Positions 45,888-58,500 of a stretch of DNA of 64,000 nt are shown piece after piece. Positions within the stretch are counted from its first letter, which is position 1. Each line of letters opens with the position of its first letter. The notes beneath the pieces are model-generated. The model was not told the origin of the DNA, searched no databases, and saw nothing but the letters and a program-made list of their open reading frames with translations. The DNA lies in NCBI GenBank assembly GCA_017893485.1, contig CM030361.1:310411724-310475723 (forward strand), written 5' to 3'. This DNA is from Hemerocallis citrina. Taxonomy: Eukaryota; Streptophyta; Magnoliopsida; Asparagales; Asphodelaceae. The translations under genes and the position numbers were made by a program.

Positions 45888-46232
45888 ATGTGTACCATTA
45901 CCACACCCACTCCCCGTTCTTCTTCTTCCACTCTCACTATCCTCACCTTCAATTCTTCAACCTCCATTTCCCTAAACCCTAACCTTAACCCTAGCCATGC
46001 CACCCTCCCTCTACCTCCTTCGCCCTCGGTCCTTCCTCCTCCTCCCTCCCCTCTCCCTCCACCGCCGCCTCTCCTCCCTCTCATTCTTCGGCTCTGCCGC
46101 TGCCTCTCGCAACCCCAAACCCCTTCCCGCCTCTCCTCCCTCTCATTGTTGACCAGGTTCTTGGTGGAGGCTGAGAGTTCTGGGATTCCGCTGACGCTGG
46201 TGCTGAATAAGGCCGAGCTCGTCGGAGAGGAG
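45888..46232 (+). pseudogene. RsgA 5' exon (copy B) with OB-fold deleted
   Basis: ATG 45888 opens a Ser/Thr-rich N-terminus (MCTITTPTPRSSSST) resembling a plastid transit peptide. A Pro-rich low-complexity stretch follows, then directly LLTRFLVEAESSGIP and the G4 motif NKAEL, ending in phase 0 at a GT donor (46233). Compared with copy A (22263), the OB-fold coding part is missing. The join lies in a pyrimidine-rich area where GCCTCTCCTCCCTCTCATT occurs twice (about 46068 and 46130). The following intron matches that of copy A. A product would lack the RNA-binding OB-fold of RsgA. Confidence 0.8.
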
Positions 46233-47234
46233 GTTTGAATTTTTTTGATTATTATTGTGTGTATGTATTTTGTTAATGATTTGTTTTGTATAGGCTGTTT
46301 CGAATATAGAGAGGGATTATATTGGAAGAGAATGAGATTTAGAGAAACAAGCATGTTTGGATACGGATGTATGATACGTGTAGGTAATTTTTAAGTGAAA
46401 GTGAAGGTATAGGTTATAGGTATAGGTAATTTTTAAGTGAAAGTGAAGGTATAGGTTGCATACCTGTACCTCCATTTTGGCTTAAAAAATAAAATTGGTT
46501 CAATTGGAGCTTAGATACCTAGCATAACCTGCAATTTATTTTAACTTTGAGACCAAAAAAAAACAGAGGTAACATAGTTCCAAAATATGATCCAAATGAA
46601 CCAAGGTTTAGATTACTACATGTAAATAAGTCACCTCCACGAATATAGTAGTCGAAAGTCTGTTAGGAGAACTTTAGAGTTTAGACTAATATAGTTGTAA
46701 TACTTAGAATCAAATGAATACTAATCAACATTTTTGCCCTAATCTCTCTCTCTCACAGCCGACATCTTCTTCTTCCTCTCTTCTCATCCATCTTCTCAAA
46801 ACCCTAACAATCCACAACCCATTCAAATCCTAACAAACTGGTATCAGAGCCCTCATCTTCTCCTTCCTCTGTCTACTTCAACACCAAAACCCTCTTCTCG
46901 ATCCCTACTCCCAATCACTTCCGATCCCTTCCGACCACAGCACCCAGTCCCGATCCGTTCGTGCTGATCCCTTCGGCCTGATTCCTTCCACCACTCCGGC
47001 AGTCACCGACCAGCAGTTTCGTCCCGACCACTTCCAGATCCAGATCAGATCAGATCGTCGTTCAGTTCAGTCCAGATCTGATCCGTCGCAATCTGATTGC
47101 TTCGTCCAGTCCATCCCGTGGTGATTGCTTCTTGGTCTTTGTCGTCGGGAGCACCGGAGGAGAAAGATATCAAGAAGGAAGGTTTGTTTTTGTGATTTAA
47201 GTAATCAATTTTTGGGGGAGAAAATCTTGGTGTT

Positions 47235-48095
47235 TTGTTGAATTGGGTTCAAGAAATTTGTATGGATATGTCGGGGAAATATGATATTGAGAAGTATGAT
47301 GGAAAGACGAGTTTTGCATTATGGCAAGTACGTATGGCAGCGATTTTGTCGAGCCAAGGCGTTAAGGATGCCATTTTTGGTCGAGAAAAGTTGATTGATG
47401 CGGTGCCGGATAAGAAATGGAGAGAGATGGATGATAAAGCGTTCTCTATTATCCAATTGTGTTTGAGCGATTCGACATTGCAAGAGGTCCTATCGGAGAA
47501 GACCGCTAAGGCTTTGTGGGAGAAGTTGGAGAACATCTACATGAAGAAGTCCCTCACCAATCGACTGCGGTTGAAGTTGCGCCTCTACACTCTTCGCATG
47601 GTTGAAGGTACATCAATTTCCGATCATATTACGGAGTTTGCATCTATTTTGAATGATTTAAGTAAGATTGATGTTAAGGTGGAGGATGAGGACCAAGCCC
47701 TTTTGTTATTATGCTCATTGCCCGCATCATACAAGGCTTTTAGAGACATGTTGATTTATAGTAGAGATAAAATTTCTCTAGAGGATGTTAAGAGCAATTT
47801 GCAAGCCAAGTTGCACATTGATAGTGAGATGACCAATAATGAGAAAGGGAGCCAAGGTGTTGGTTTAGTTGTTGATCGAGGTAGGTCATGGGACCGAAAC
47901 TCGAAAGATACAAGGACCCGTTCGAAGTCTAGGCACAAGAATTTGACGTGCAACTATTGTAAGAAGAAGGGACACATTAAGGCCGATTGTTTCAAGCTCA
48001 AAAATAAACAAAAGGCGGATAGTAAAGGTTCTTCTTCGGAGGAGGCCAATGTGGCTGAATTTGACACGGTTGATACTCTGTGTGACAGATACTAA
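47235..48095 (+). CDS. Copia gag
   Basis: 286 codons. The capsid-like domain (YDGKTSFALWQVRMAAIL, LWEKLENIYMKKSL, VEGTSISDHITEF) is of the UBN2 type, followed by the zinc knuckle CNYCKKKGHIKADC (C-x2-C-x4-H-x4-C). It would form the particle and bind the element's RNA. Copia elements normally have gag and pol in one frame; here gag runs into a stop at 48093 while pol continues in the +1 frame. The shift lies in a TGTGTG tract near 48080, where loss of two bases by slippage would explain it. Confidence 0.88.
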   Translation: MLNWVQEICMDMSGKYDIEKYDGKTSFALWQVRMAAILSSQGVKDAIFGREKLIDAVPDKKWREMDDKAFSIIQLCLSDSTLQEVLSEKTAKALWEKLENIYMKKSLTNRLRLKLRLYTLRMVEGTSISDHITEFASILNDLSKIDVKVEDEDQALLLLCSLPASYKAFRDMLIYSRDKISLEDVKSNLQAKLHIDSEMTNNEKGSQGVGLVVDRGRSWDRNSKDTRTRSKSRHKNLTCNYCKKKGHIKADCFKLKNKQKADSKGSSSEEANVAEFDTVDTLCDRY

Positions 48096-51000
48096 TGTTG
48101 ATGATATGCATTGTTGGGTGATGGATACGGGTACTTCGCAACACATGACTCCGAATAGAGATTGGTTTGAGACTTATGAGCCTACGGATGGTAAGGTTCT
48201 CATGGGGAACAACAATATGTGTAAGGTTGCCGGGATTGGTTCGGTGACAATTAAGTTCCATGATGGAAAGGTCCGAAGGTTGACGGGTGTGAGGCATATA
48301 CCCGATTTGTCTAAGAATTTGATTTCTTTGGGGTCTCTTGAAGAAAAGGGGTGTAAGTTCCAAAGTGAAGGTGGAGTCCTCAGAGTCTCTAAAGGGGCTC
48401 TCACAATCATGAAGGCGAAGAGAATTGGAACTCTTTATTTCTTACAAGGTTCCACGGTCACGGGCTCAGCTGCCATTGCACGTTCGGGTACTATGTCGGA
48501 TGAGGAGACTACTAGGCTTTGGCATATAAGATTGGGGCATATGAGCTCGCGAGGAATGACCATTTTGAGCAAGAGAGGCTTGTTGTGTGGCCAATGCACG
48601 GGCAACTTGGAGTTTTGTGAGCATTGTGTATTTGGCAAGCATAAGAGGTTGAGCTTCTCCACGGCCATTCATTCGACCAAGGGAACACTTGACTACATCC
48701 ATTCGGATCTTTGGGGACCTTCTCGTGAGCCTTCCAAAGGTAATGGTTCTCGTTATATGCTTACTTTTATTGATGATTTCTCAAGGAAGGTTTGGGTTTA
48801 TTTCTTGAAAGAGAAAAGTGATGTGTTTAGCACCTTCAAAGAATGGAAGTCACTTTTGGAGAACCAAACAGGAAGGAAAGTTAAGAGGTTGAGAACCGAT
48901 AACGGTTTGGAGTTTTGCAACCGTGAGTTTGATAATTTTTGCAAGGCTGAAGGGATTGTTCGGCACAAGACGGTGGTCAACACTCCATAACAAAATGGTG
49001 TTGCAGAAAGGATGAATAGGACACTACTTGAAAGGTCTAGAAGTATGCTTTCAAATGCGGGTTTGGGTAAGGAGTTTTGGGCGGAAGCCATTAACACATC
49101 CTGCTATTTGGTGAATCGATCTCCTACCACTTCAATTGAGTTGAAGACACCCGAAGAAGTGTGATCGGGTAAGACGGCCGATTATTCGAATTTGAGGGTG
49201 TTTGGTTGTCCCGCTTATGTACATGTGAATGAAGGAAAGTTGGAGCCTAGATCGAAGAAGTGTATTTTTGTTGGGTATCCCAGAAATGTGAAGGGGTATA
49301 AGTTGTGGTGTCCCGAATCATCCAAATTCCTTATTTCAAGAGATGTCATTTTCAATGAGTCGGTCATGTTGAAGGCAAATGATGTTGCACCCGAGCCGAC
49401 TATTAAGGAGAATGAGAAGGTTGAGAAGAAGGTGGAGTTTGAGGTGCCGGTCCAAGAAGGTGATGATTTGATCTCACATGATGATGTCAATTTGGAGGAA
49501 GCCCAAGAAGAGGTACAACCATATGCATTGGCAAGGGACCGAGCTAGAAGAGAAACAAGACCACCTACAAGGTATGGATACTCCGACTTTGCTTATTGTT
49601 TGGCAATTGCAGAGGATGTAGAGTATTGTGAGCCATCTTCCTACAAGGAAGCTATTTCTTCTAAAGATGCGGCCAATTGGGTTGCCGCTATGAATGAAGA
49701 GTTACAATCTTTGCAACAAAATGAGACTTGGTCTCTTGTGAAGCCTCCCAGTGGTAAGAGGATTGTGGGTTGCAAGTGGGTGTTTAAGAGGAAGATTGAT
49801 GGCTCAAATCCCGCGGATTTTCGATACAAGGCAAGGCTAGTGGCTAAAGGGTACAGTCAAGTCCAAGGTGTGGACTTCAATGATGTGTTCTCTCCCGTAG
49901 TTAAGCACACCTCCATTCGAGTTTTGCTCTCTTTGGTGGCAATGAAGGATTTGGAATTGGAGCAAATGGATGTGAAAACTGCCTTCTTGCATGGTGATTT
50001 GGAGGAGCAGATTTACATGAGCCAACCGGAGGGTTTTGAGGTTGCGGGAAAGGAGGACCGTGTGTGTCTTTTGAAGAAGTCCCTTTATGGCCTTAAGCAA
50101 TCGCCGCGGCAATGGTATAAGAAGTTTGACTCATTCATGGTGAGTATTAATTTCCATCGTTCCAATTATGATAGTTGTGTTTACTTCAAGAAGTTGGATG
50201 GTGGGGATTTTATTTACTTGTTGCTCTATGTGGATGACATGCTGATTGCATCCTCAAACTTGAAAGAAGTTAGGAGGTTGAAAGAGCAACTAAGTTCGGC
50301 ATTTGAGATGAAAGATTTGGGGGCCGCCAAAAGGATTCTCGGGATGGAGATCACAAGGGATAGGTCCAAAAGAAAGTTGTTTCTTTCACAAAGGAGTTTT
50401 GCCGAGAAAGTGCTACGCCGTTTTGGCATGGAGAAAGCGAAAGTTGTTTCAACACCTCTTGCGGCGCATTTTAAGCTTTCGGCCGCTTTAAGCCCAAAAT
50501 CTGATGATGAGAAGAAATATATGGAAAAGGTTCCATATTCGAGTGCAGTTGGGAGTCTCATGTACTTGATGGTGTGCACTCGACCAGACATTGCTCAAGC
50601 CGTTAGTGTGGTAAGTAGATATCTCTCTTGTCCGGGGAAAGGGCATTGGGAAGCGGTGAAGTGGATCTTCCGCTATTTGAGAGGTACTATTGATGCTTGC
50701 TTGGAGTTTGGTAATGGCAAGAAACTGACGGGCTTTGTGGATGCGGATTTTGCGGGTGATTTGGACAAGAGGCGTTCCTTGACGGGTTATGTTTTTACCC
50801 TTGGAGATTGTGCAATTAGTTGGAAGTCTACACTTCAAGCCACCGTTGCACTCTCAAGCACTGAGGCCGAATATATGGAAATTACTGAGGCTATTAAGGA
50901 GGCTATTTGGCTCAAGGCGTTTGTTGGTGAGATGTCTTCACTTGAGGGTCCTATTACGGTATTTTGTGACAACCAAAGCGCGATCCATTTGACTAAGGAC

Positions 51001-51186
51001 CGCATGTACCATGAGAAGACGAAGCACATTGATATTCGATACCATTTTGTTCGAGATGTGATCTCGGAAGGCAAGGTTGCCGTGAAGAAGATTGGTACCG
51101 AATCGAATCCGGCCGATATGCTCACAAAGCCTCTTCCAATTGCAAAGTTCAAGCTTTGTTCAAGTTTGATGTCGGTTTGTTTCTAG
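48049..51186 (+). pseudogene. Copia pol (protease, integrase, RT, RNase H) with two nonsense codons
   Basis: In order: protease (WVMDTGTSQHMT), the GAG-pre-integrase H-H-C-C region (WHIRLGHMSS ... CEHC), integrase core (HSDLWGP, RTDNGLEF), reverse transcriptase ([31 protein letters not shown] at 50227-50238) and RNase H (DADFAGD, ALSSTEAEYM, NPADMLTKP). Premature stops are TAA at 48988-48990, in the integrase QQNGVAER block, and TGA at 49162-49164, where relatives have Trp. Apart from these and the frame change from gag, the sequence is well kept. That agrees with the matching LTRs and a recent origin. Confidence 0.92.
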
Positions 51187-51798
51187 CTAGTTTGAGCTAG
51201 TTTTGTTTCTAGCATGTTGCTAGTTTGTTTTAGGTTATGTTTGCTTTATATTTTAGTTTGTTTTAGATGCAATTTGGTTCAAGGTGGAGATTGTTATGTT
51301 ATGATCCAAATTGCTCTTAGGGCCCATTGGGCTTAGTATCTTCATATATGTAATACTTAGAATCAAATGAATACTAATCAACATTTTTGCCCTAATCTCT
51401 CTCTCTCACAGCCGACATCTTCTTCTTCCTCTCTTCTCATCCATCTTCTCAAAACCCTAACAATCCACAACCCATTCAAATCCTAACAGTAGCTATGATT
51501 ATATTGGATTCATGGTGGAGGTTGAGAGACATATGTAAACCCCTTTTAGAAACAGTGCTAATCAATTCAGAATTTGATTGATTATAAGTTTGTGTAAGTT
51601 AAGATCCTAGAGCAGTTATTTTAGGAGTAAAGTTTATTTGAAGCCCTTTAGGGTATAGTTGTAATCAGTTAAGTGCCATGATTGCTTGCTTTTTAAATAA
51701 TTTATTGAGCAAATAATTAAAACATAATGGTGATTGAAAGTAGCTATCATTAATGCATTTGTGGTGGAGGTTGAGACTTGAGAGACATGTGAATCCCT

Positions 51799-52706
51799 TG
51801 TTGGAATTAATTTTTGCAGTTTTCCGGGCCGGATTCCGGCGGGCTCTGACCACCGGCGGCACCGGAAAATGAGTGGATTGCGATCCTCTCTTTGAGTAGT
51901 CGAGTACTATTCCGTGGTGTACTCATTTGCCAAAAACGAATTCCGTATGAATGAGAAATGTTGGTCCAAAATTGGGTACTTGAAATGTACTAACTTGGAA
52001 ACTTGGAGAAAATGGATAGTCCCATATCGGAAATTGGGAAAGATTTTTTCTAGTATATATACTAGAAAATTGGACTAAAGGGCGTGGTCCGGGGATTACC
52101 ACTAACGTGTAGTGGAGAGAAGACTCAGCCAAAATAACAAATACACGCGCGTGCGCCCCTGCTCTGGCTGGTCTGGCTTGGCTCTGGCTTATAATTTTTT
52201 TTGCCCCAGTCAAATTTTTTCTTCCCAAGTACACTGGTGAGGCTCTTCACATTCGATAACCGATACCATTATTCTGTAACAGTAGAGTAATGACTCATCA
52301 GTTATGGATCTGGACCATTACTCCGCTGTTTCAGAGTAATGAGCCTCCCAACAGTATCAATTTCTCTATAAGACTACTGAATCCTGTCTGCCGGTGGGAC
52401 AGATTTTGATAATCCGAAATATATTTCTTCTTCTCCTCTGTGTCAAAAACTGAGAGTACATCACAGCACTGTTCGCTGAAATCTCTGGAGTTTGGGTGCT
52501 GCTCTTCAGAGAAAGGTATACAGTTGTATTTTGGGAGGCAATTCGCCAGCCACCGTCATACTACGGAGCGAATTTTGCTTTAAGGAGAGAGATTTTAATC
52601 TCGACTCTGTATAAAGCTTTTGGTTTGTTATCTTTTATTCCTGTAATTTCTGTTCTTCACAATTATTGTTAGTAATTTTCAGATTTATAAAATTCAAGTT
52701 CTAACA
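51799..52706. mobile_element. Solo LTR (908 bp) with perfect 5-bp TSD, in RsgA intron
   Basis: It starts TGTTGGAATTAATT and ends CAAGTTCTAACA (TG...CA, near-mirror ends). The target duplication TCCCT is at 51794-51798 and 52707-52711. There are no internal domains. It lies in intron sequence of the split RsgA gene, just after a module repeated elsewhere in that intron. Confidence 0.88.
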
Positions 52707-52711
52707 TCCCT

Positions 52712-53531
52712 TTCCTCTGATTCCCTACCCAACCAAGATATTGCCTTTGTGGGCGGCTCTGCTGCCTTCATCTCATCATTTTCAGAAATAAATACACTGT
52801 AGTTATAGTCCTCCTAAAGAACATCAAAACCATAGTTACAAGACAGTCTACTACTTGTCATCTTTTCTAGTTTGGATAAATTATCTAAACAAGAACTACA
52901 ACACCATTGTCAAAGAATGCTTGGTACAACTAAGATTACACTGTATTCTTTAAAAAGATTATGACAGTAGGAGACTTGCTGGAAACTGGTGTGCATTACC
53001 AACCAACAGTAGGAGACTTGCTTGAAACTGGCCTTAACATGTGATCAAAGGCCACATATTCAACACTTACAAAGATGAAATTTCTGACGTTAAGTGCAAG
53101 AGTGAATTTTTTAAATTTTACAGGGATGTATGGATTGTTCTCTAACTTATGCTTGATTGAACATTTGTATAAGCTGTGCATATAGATAGGAATCACAATT
53201 CATGGTTAGGCATGAAAGAGAACAGTTATGTTCTTAGTCCGTTATTATTCTACCCACTAGGAGTTATATGGATGTAAATATCTGATGTTTTGGGGCTTCA
53301 CTTTCCCGTTTCAGGTGGTTACGTGATCAGTTATGATTGAGATATTTACGTATTAAGGATATATCCTTGGTGCTACATACTAATGTTACATTACATTTAG
53401 AAAGAAATCCTATAGTTGTCAACAGTTGAGGATTTGTAGGGAATTCATGTGAGTGGAGGACCTAGTGAAATTTGTTAAGCATCTCAGTAATTTTAGAATT
53501 AAACTCTTCATTTAAAGCACTATGGAGTGTA
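52712..53531. other. RsgA intron sequence, nothing else recognised
   Basis: AT-rich sequence between the solo LTR and the complete Copia element. I see a duplicated AACAGTAGGAGACTTGCT-type word near 53005 but no gene or further element. Confidence 0.5.
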
Positions 53532-53536
53532 GTTAT

Positions 53537-54325
53537 TGTTGGCTGTTTTTGATGCAAACCCAAGATTCCTCTTTTTTCTTTAGTCCCATATCGGTGGTTA
53601 AGACCACCTTGTGAGTGTATATATTGTAAACCACTCTTTATCCCATTGTAGTCTAGTGTGGTGTGGAGAGAACCCGTGGGCCACACGCGTTCGGTTCGGT
53701 TCGGTTCGGCGCGTAGTGGGCACGGCTGTGCGCGCCCGCACCTGCGGACACGAATGCCGATCCGAAATTGCTCTTCGGGTTCGGGTTGAGATCCTAAAAT
53801 TATTTTTGCTGTTTATTTTTTTGTTCTTTGACTAATTCTTCATGAACGTTGGATCAGTCTCTCAGATCCGAAAAAGATGTCTTCTTTTTCTCCAACGTTC
53901 ACACGTTCTGCTCTATTTATATGTCAAACTCTCTTCCGGTTTCAAACTACTGAAAAACCTCAAAATCGCACCGCACTGATAATTTCCTTCGCTGTTTCAA
54001 CTATCGGCAGTCCATCTTCTTTGCTGCTTTCCCGATCCGCAAGCGCAGCAACCTCTTCCGTTCGCTGCTTCCGCTCTTTTCCTTTTCGCCGTAGTTCTGG
54101 GCAAGGCTAAGTTCGGGTCATCTCCCGACGTTGTGTGCGACAGCGGGACGCCGGTGATACCGGGGGTTTTACCACTAGGAGCATCTGCGAAGCGTCTGCA
54201 CATAAGACCGCGGATCAACTCTTAGGGCAGTGCGTATCGCGCGACTTCCCCATAGGCCGGTAAATCAGTTTTATTTATTTTGTTTTGACAGATTAACAAG
54301 AAGATTAGGGACATTTTTTACAACA
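53537..54325 (+). repeat. Left LTR of complete Copia element
   Basis: 789 bp with mirrored TGTTG/CAACA ends. Short frames inside are identical or near-identical in the right LTR and are not genes. The GC-rich block contains three TTCGG words in tandem. Confidence 0.93.
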
Positions 54326-54344
54326 ATCTAAGAGTTGACACGTA

Positions 54345-54620
54345 TTGTTAATCTGATTAGTTTATCATATATTGTTAACTAAGAACAGTCATCTTGTTAA
54401 TCTGATTAGTTTAGCATAAATTGTTAATTAACAACAGCCATCTTGTTAATCTGACTAGTTTACCATATCTTATTAATTAAGAATAGTCGTATTGTTGATC
54501 TGATTAATTAAGAACAACCGTACTGTTAATCTCATTAGTTTGTCATATCTTGTTAATTAAGAACGACCTGATTGTTAATCAGATTAAACTAGTATTTATT
54601 GGTAATTAGCACATACATAT
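54345..54620. repeat. 49-bp tandem repeat in Copia leader
   Basis: TTGTTAATCTGATTAG-type starts at 54345, 54394, 54443 and 54492 are exactly 49 bp apart. A short unit follows at 54523 and another full step leads to 54572. The repeat lies in the untranslated leader between the LTR and gag. Similar but looser TTAATCTG words continue to about 54850. Confidence 0.88.
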
Positions 54621-55564
54621 TATCAATCTGATTAATTGCTACCTATAAACAGAATTGCCTTTGTTATCTGTCTATTTAGAAATTAAGAATACAATTGTAT
54701 GATCCTATAGAACAGATCCATAGTATATACTTAGTTGTAGGATCTGTCGATTAAGTATATACATATTGATTAACTGATTAATTAGCACATATAATCATAA
54801 TTGCTTATTGTTAATCTGTTAATTTAGTACATTCTGTTAATTCGCTTCATTATTAATATTGTAAGGGCTAAATAAATAAATAAATTATTAGTGAAATCCG
54901 AAGCTTTAATACTATCTTCGTTAATCACAATTTCGAGACAGATAATTAAATTTTGTTGCATCACTATAGATTCCTCTATAGCTTTAAAATCCTTACATTA
55001 TTAATTTATTGTTAAATCATAAAATTTGTTGGCACGAATTTGTGTTGTTAGATTCACTTTAATATTCTCAAAGTCTTAGAATATTACTTGCTGTACATTT
55101 GTTTTATTAGCTTGCAATTTGCTAGTATAACTAAGTGTCTTGTTATATTGTGAATAGCACTACTACCTACATAACAATATCAAGACTATTATTAGCTGTG
55201 GTGCTAGATATTTCTTAGTATCCTTTAAACATTTAGATAAGGAATAGTTATTGATTTTGCAAATTCCTTAAAAGAAATCTAAAGGTCTTAAAAGGAAAGA
55301 TAAATTTGGGAACAAGCCTAAAGGGTCCTTCTGTCAACCGGGTGTAAATAGCCCTAAGCGACACGGTATTTAAGCGTCTTCGGACCACCGCTAGCTGGGA
55401 ACCGACTCCTACAGCTAACCCAAGTTAATCAGAACTTGATAGACTAAAAGATTTGTTTAGGTTCATTAGCAAAATCATTAAACTATTGTCTAGAACCCGC
55501 GATACCTTTATTGAGTAGCTACAGTATTATTTCTGCAGCCTCTAGACTATTATACTTCTAAATC

Positions 55565-58500
55565 ATGACTGGGAAAGAAGAGACCGCTTCAGCCAAGCCA
55601 GCCAAGTTTGATGGCACCAACTTTAAAAGGTGGCAGAGTCAGATGAAATTCTGGCTCACCACCTTAGGTCTCCTTTCTGCAATTGATGGATCCACACCCA
55701 ACACGACTGAGTCTGACAAATTTGAGTCTACCAAAGAAGTTTCTGAATCCACTTTGTCATCTCAAACTCCTAAAGAATCCGCTAGTTCCCAAAAACCAAA
55801 AACCCCTAAGGAAATAGACTTCCACTGTTTTCATAGGATTCTAAGTGCCTTATCTGACTCCCTTTATGACATATTCTTTGAATATAAAAATGCTAAAGAA
55901 CTTTGGGATGCCTTAGAAGATGAATATGGTTTTGATGATGCTGGAATTGAAAGATTCAATTCTTCAGCTTTCAATAGGTATTTCATGGTAGATAACAAGC
56001 CTATAAATGACCAAATCCATGAATTCCAAGAATATGTGAGGCATATTCAAGCAAAAGGCACAACCTTCTCTACTGAATATAAGATAGCTTGCCTAATAGA
56101 CAAACTCCCACCTTCTTGGTCTGATGTCAAGAAGGAACTCACTCATACTCAGGGTGAGCTTACCTTTGCCCAAGTCCTAAAGAAGATTAGAACAGAAGAA
56201 CAACTTAGACTTAGGTCAAACCTTAAAAATGAGTCTAAAGCAAAGGTAAACCTTGTAGTGTCAAACCAAGGCAAATCCAAACCTAATAATCCTCACAAGC
56301 CTAAGAAAACCTCCTTCAAGAAAAAGAACTTTCAGCCTCATCACCAGAATCACCAAAACCACCAAAACCGCCAACACCAGCAAAACCACAGGACTAGAAA
56401 CTTCGGTCAGACTCAGGACCAACAAAAGTTTTGTTTGGTGTGTGGAAGAACAAATCATCTATCCTTCAATTGCTTTCATAGGAAGAAGGAACCAATGAAG
56501 ACTCCTTATAAGGGAAAAGGCTCTACCAAACCAGAAGCCAACATGATTCTAAATGGATCTTCTAGTTCCTTCAGGTCTGTGACTTACCAACCTTCTGTTA
56601 ATATTTCTTACCATTCTGATGACTGGTGGTTGGATTCTGGAGCTAATGTTCATGTTTCATTTGATCGCTCCTGTTTTTCAAACTATCAGGAATCATGTGG
56701 AGGAGGCATAACCCTAGGAGATGGATCAACGGCACAGATTGTAGGAAGAGGAAGAATAGACCTGAAGATGACATCAGGGAAAAATCTAGCTCTTCATGAT
56801 GTACTTCATGTGCCGTCCGTTAGGAGAAACTTAGTTAGTGGTTCCCTTCTTGTAGCGTCAGGTTTCAAAATTGTAATGGAAGCAAATAAAATTGTATTTT
56901 CTAAGAATGAATCTTTTATTGGGAAAGGATATGTAAAGGATGGTCTTTTCATTCTCAGCACCATAAATAAAATATCTGATCCATCTCCTGTTGTTTCAAA
57001 TATAGAATCTTCCAATGTTTGGCATGGTAGACTAGGTCATGTGAATCTGGGTTCTCTTAAAAGAATGATGAACTTAGATCTTATTCCCAAGTCTCCTGTA
57101 GATAATAAACACAAATGTGAAATTTGTGTTCAAGCCAAACATTCCAGACTGCCTTTCAAATCTATAGAGAGGAATTCTGATCCTCTAGAACTAGTTCATA
57201 GTGATGTTTGTGACTCAAATAGGGTTTTGACCCGAGGCGGTAGGAAATACTTTGTCACTTTTATAGATGACTTTTCTAAGTATTGCTATACCTACCTTCT
57301 CAAAACCAAAGATGAAGTTCTAGATAGATTTAAGGTTTTCAAATCCGAAGCTGAGAACCAATTAGAGAAAAAGATTAAGATCCTTAGATCTGATCGTGGC
57401 GGAGAGTATACCTCAAATGAAATGACTAACTTCTGTGAAGAACACGGAATAATTCATGAGGTGACTGCTCCTTACTCACCACAGTCTAACGGAGTTGCTG
57501 AAAGAAAGAATCGAACTCTGTTAGACATGGTGAATGCCATGCTTCTCAGCTCAGGAGCTCCTGATAACTTGTGGGGAGAAGCCTTATTGACAGCCTGTTA
57601 CATCCTAAACAGGATCCCTAGTAAGTCAAAGGATAAGACTCCTTATGAATTATGGAAAGGCAGAACGCCTAGAGTCCATTACCTTAAGGTCTGGGGATGT
57701 CTAGCAAAAGTAGGAATCCCTGAACCTAAAAAGAGAAAGATTGGACCTAAGACTGTAGATGCTGTATTCATAGGATATGCCCTAGATAGCAATGCCAATA
57801 GATTTTTAGTGACTCATTCTGAAGTAAATGAAATCTCTAATAATACCATCATTGAAGCTAGAGATGCAGTTTACTTTGAGAATATATTCCCTTTTAAAGA
57901 TAGAATTTCTTCCAACCCCTCCAGTCATTCCCTGCCTCCTTCTACCAGTTCCCATTCTCAACCTTCTAGCTCTCAACCTGATCAAGACTCAGAACCTAGA
58001 AGAAGCAAAAGAGGTAGGATTGAAAGAAATTTAGGAGAAGATTTCTTCACTTATTTGATAGAGGGGGATCCCTCAACTTACGAAGAAGCAATATCTTCTC
58101 CTGATGCACCTTTCTGGAAAGAAGCCATCAACAATGAGTACAACTCCATTATGGAGAACAGTACTTGGCATTTAGCAGACCTGCCTTTAGGTAGTAAACC
58201 CATAGGTTGCAAGTGGATCTTCAAAAAGAAACTTAGAGCTGACGGTTCAATAGAAAAATACAAAGCTAGATTAGTAGCCAAAGGTTTCACCCAGAAAAAA
58301 GGATTAGATTATTTTGACACCTACTCTCCTGTAGCTAGGATTGCCTCTATTAGAACTCTTCTAGCTTTAGCCTCCATTCATGACTTGATAATCCATCAAA
58401 TGGATGTAAAGACAGCCTTTTTGAATGGAGACCTAGAGGAAGAAATCTACATGGAGCAACCTGAAGGTTTTATTGCTAAGGGTCAAGAAAAGAAAGTTTG

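Larger units (their letters stand above)
46696..51488 (+). mobile_element. Copia retrotransposon with truncated 5' LTR, in RsgA intron
   Basis: The 3' LTR is 51292-51488 (197 bp, TGTTA...TAACA), preceded by the polypurine tract AAGGTGGAGA. The 5' LTR remnant 46696-46835 matches the last 140 bp of the 3' LTR, with no difference seen. It is followed by a TGGTATCAGAGCC primer-binding site (initiator-Met type). The first 57 bp of the 5' LTR are gone, along with about 80 bp of flanking intron that copy A still has (about 22991-23069). No target duplication remains. The element carries gag and pol, both disabled. Confidence 0.92.

Noticed and set aside
53611..54218. Short frames in the left LTR (and their copies at 60298-60923)
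   Set aside because: They lie wholly inside LTRs and have no coding motif.
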